A DNA stretch of 64,000 nt, from positions 1 to 64,000 of the forward strand of contig JAGHSA010000015.1 of NCBI GenBank assembly GCA_018066125.1, read 5' to 3'. Position 1 is the first letter of the stretch. Each line of letters opens with the position of its first letter. Position numbers and translations under genes: made by a program. The notes beneath the pieces were generated by a model, which was not told the DNA's origin, ran no database searches, and worked only from the letters and a program-made list of their open reading frames with translations. Shown here piece after piece: positions 62,522-64,000 of the stretch. Source of the stretch: Candidatus Cryptobacteroides onthequi (GTDB lineage: Bacteria; Bacteroidota; Bacteroidia; Bacteroidales; UBA932).

Positions 62522-63622
62522 ATGTCATTGAAATGCGGAATTGTAGGACTCCCTAACGTGGGAAAGTCCACATTGTTCAACTGTATAAGCTCTGGAAAGG
62601 CCCAGAGCGCCAATTTCCCATTCTGCACCATCGAGCCGAATCTCGGTTCAACCAATGTGCCTGACAAGCGTCTCGACAGACTCACAGAGCTCTGCCAGCC
62701 TAAGCGCACCATACCTGCAACCGTAGATATCGTGGATATCGCCGGACTTGTGAAGGGCGCCAGCCGCGGAGAAGGACTGGGTAACCAGTTCCTCGCAAAC
62801 ATCCGTGAAACCGATGCGATCCTCCACGTCCTCAGGTGCTTTGATGACGGCAACATCGTGCATGTCGACGGCAGCATCGACCCTGTCAGGGATAAGGAAG
62901 TGATCGATCTCGAGCTCCAGATCAAGGACCTTGAAACTGTCGAAGCCCGTCTTGCCAAGGCAGAGAAGGCAGGCAAGGCTGGTGACAAGGATGCAAGGAA
63001 GCTTGCTGATGTCCTCATCAGATACAAGGAGGCCCTCATGGCCGGAAAGTCATGCAGAAGTGTGGAACTTGTCAATGAAGAGGAAGAAGAGATAGCAAAG
63101 AGCCTTTTCCTTCTCACAAACAAGCCTGTCATGTATGTCTGCAATGTAGATGAAAATTCTGCAGCCAGCGGCAACAGCTATGTAGATGCTGTACGCGAGG
63201 CTGTAAAGGATGAAAACGCAGAGATACTTGTCATCGCTGCAAAGACAGAATCAGAGATAGCCGAAATAGAGGATTATGACGAGAGACAGATGTTCCTCTC
63301 TGAGTACGGTCTCGAAGAGTCAGGAGTAGTCAGACTTATCCAGGGAGCCTACAAGCTCCTCGGTCTTCAGACTTTCTTCACAGCCGGCGCAGATGAGTGC
63401 CGCGCATGGACCATTCGCAAAGGCGACAAGGCTCCCAAGGCTGCCGGTGTCATCCATACAGATTTCGAAAAGGGATTCATCCGTGCAGAGGTCATCAAGT
63501 TTGACGACTTCATGACCTACAAGACAGAAGCTGCGGTGAGAGCTGCAGGAAAGATGGGAGTGGAAGGAAAGGAGTACGTGGTGCAGGATGGAGATATCAT
63601 GCACTTCCTCTTCAATGTTTAG
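62522..63622 (+). CDS. ychF: Redox-regulated ATPase/GTPase YchF (Obg family)
   Basis: 366 residues. G1 is GLPNVGKST (9-17), G3 is DIAGLVKGASRGEGLGNQFL (about 71-90), and the TGS domain is at the C-terminus (about 280-365, ending EYVVQDGDIMHFLFNV). As in YchF/OLA1 proteins the G4 motif is non-standard (NVDE), which favours ATP. It binds ribosomes and takes part in stress responses. The start was moved from an upstream in-frame ATG to the conserved MSLKCGIVGLPN. Confidence 0.96.
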   Translation: MSLKCGIVGLPNVGKSTLFNCISSGKAQSANFPFCTIEPNLGSTNVPDKRLDRLTELCQPKRTIPATVDIVDIAGLVKGASRGEGLGNQFLANIRETDAILHVLRCFDDGNIVHVDGSIDPVRDKEVIDLELQIKDLETVEARLAKAEKAGKAGDKDARKLADVLIRYKEALMAGKSCRSVELVNEEEEEIAKSLFLLTNKPVMYVCNVDENSAASGNSYVDAVREAVKDENAEILVIAAKTESEIAEIEDYDERQMFLSEYGLEESGVVRLIQGAYKLLGLQTFFTAGADECRAWTIRKGDKAPKAAGVIHTDFEKGFIRAEVIKFDDFMTYKTEAAVRAAGKMGVEGKEYVVQDGDIMHFLFNV

Positions 63623-63638
63623 CTGACTGATCAGAATG

Positions 63639-63680
63639 AAAAAAGAGACGGTGACTCTTCCGAGCCACCGTCTCTTTTTT
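63639..63680. terminator. Bidirectional terminator between ychF and the PPIase gene
   Basis: A 15-base perfect stem, AAAAAAGAGACGGTG with CACCGTCTCTTTTTT, giving a T run in both directions, between convergent genes. Confidence 0.88.
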
Positions 63681-63694
63681 GGTATATCGTTCTA

Positions 63695-64000
63695 TTAATA
63701 GAATCTTGCGCGATTGTCCTTCACGTCAGCTGACTCCATCATGACTGGGAGGATCATCTGAGTGGTGTACTGATTCTTCTGAGCTGCGAAGTTCTTGGCA
63801 TCGTCCTCTGTGTAGAAGGAAGCGGTGTCGTGACCGAGAACCTTGTAAACATATACTCCGATAGAACCTGCAACCGGTCCGCAGATCTTGTTCTCAGGAG
63901 ATACAGAGAGAGCGCCGATGAACTTAGGGTCGAGACCCTGTGACATCATAGATGCGAATGCCACGTCGTTCTGTGTGCTGACTGTTGTATTGAGAGCCTC
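63695..64000 (-). CDS. PpiD/SurA-like peptidylprolyl isomerase, C-terminal fragment
   Basis: The frame is open to the right edge of the window (EALNTTVSTQNDVAFAS...), so only the last 101 residues are seen. The C-terminus, ILPVMMESADVKDNRARFY, and the preceding GSIGVYVYKVLG match the end of the large (about 700-residue) membrane-anchored SurA_N-type folding factors of Bacteroidales. It would help fold periplasmic and outer-membrane proteins. The parvulin domain itself is outside the window. Confidence 0.65.
   Translation of the reverse strand, partial: EALNTTVSTQNDVAFASMMSQGLDPKFIGALSVSPENKICGPVAGSIGVYVYKVLGHDTASFYTEDDAKNFAAQKNQYTTQMILPVMMESADVKDNRARFY

Noticed and set aside
61495..63174. 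A 559-codon minus-strand frame running through ychF antisense
   Set aside because: Only the part from 62439 downward has a signal peptide and EEP motifs; the upstream part is low-complexity Ser/Leu antisense translation of ychF.
1..64000. CRISPR arrays, tRNA or rRNA genes, insertion sequences, prophage
   Set aside because: No regularly spaced repeats, tRNA-like cloverleaf, rRNA segments, transposase, integrase or phage structural genes were recognised when reading through the window.

Overview
The window looks like chromosomal DNA of a member of the order Bacteroidales (Bacteroidota). The evidence is a SusC/SusD outer-membrane pair, a family GH97 glycosidase, DUF4270, DUF4294, DUF3098 and DUF5106 family proteins, an S46 dipeptidyl-peptidase, an EF-G paralogue of the Bacteroides EF-G2 type, and many promoters with the Bacteroidota -7 box TAnnTTTG. 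Genus cannot be fixed from the sequence alone. No phage genes, insertion-sequence transposases, CRISPR arrays, tRNA or rRNA genes were seen. Almost everything is housekeeping.

Layout. 1-3618 (minus) is the spc half of the ribosomal protein cluster: rplP, rpmC, rpsQ, rplN, rplX, rplE, rpsN, rpsH, rplF and the start of rplR. rplF carries an in-frame TAA at codon 110. 3619-13798 is about 10 kb of unrelated genes separating this half from the S10 half: a DUF4294 protein, lpxH-uppP-DUF3098-ftsX (envelope and division), a short glycogen-synthase-like protein with a DUF4270 lipoprotein, acpP, pnuC, uvrC and a TlpA-like lipoprotein. 13799-17687 (minus) is the S10 half: rplC, rplD, rplW, rplB, rpsS, rplV and rpsC. 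It has its own promoter and terminator, and rpsJ is not in front of it. 17894-22740 (plus) is a run of diadenylate cyclase, MutS2, YraN and mannose-1-phosphate guanylyltransferase. 22813-27426 (minus) is a susD/susC pair with no enzyme or regulator beside it. 27660-30846 (minus) is a short-chain dehydrogenase with murB and murA. 30948-33059 is the EF-G paralogue.

33151-34074 holds a small unknown protein and an XRE-type regulator with repeated operator-like sites. 34087-40635 (plus) is rnhB, S46 peptidase, Mrp, a Tat-exported phosphoesterase and aspS. 40707-45336 (minus) is mutS followed by a GH97 enzyme. 45539-46321 is rsmA, followed by an 830-base stretch without a gene that contains a 142-bp nested inverted-repeat element. 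47152-53878 (minus) is probably one operon: Na/Pi cotransporter, DUF5106 lipoprotein, thyA, folA and two NSS-family symporters. 53967-57044 is a large outer-membrane protein with an N-terminal HExxH peptidase-like domain. 57049-58697 is a YeiH-type transporter with a tiny two-helix membrane partner. 58800-62439 holds a CpXC protein, galK with a beta-propeller protein, and an exported EEP-family hydrolase. 62522-63622 is ychF, and the window ends inside a PpiD/SurA-like chaperone gene.

The points most worth a second look are the broken rplF, the split S10-spc operon, the peptidase-propeller-barrel protein, the GTPase-degenerate EF-G paralogue and the 142-bp repeat element. Start codons were corrected where upstream in-frame extension lacked family similarity. 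Promoter calls are by eye from the TTTG-N19/20-TAnnTTTG pattern.
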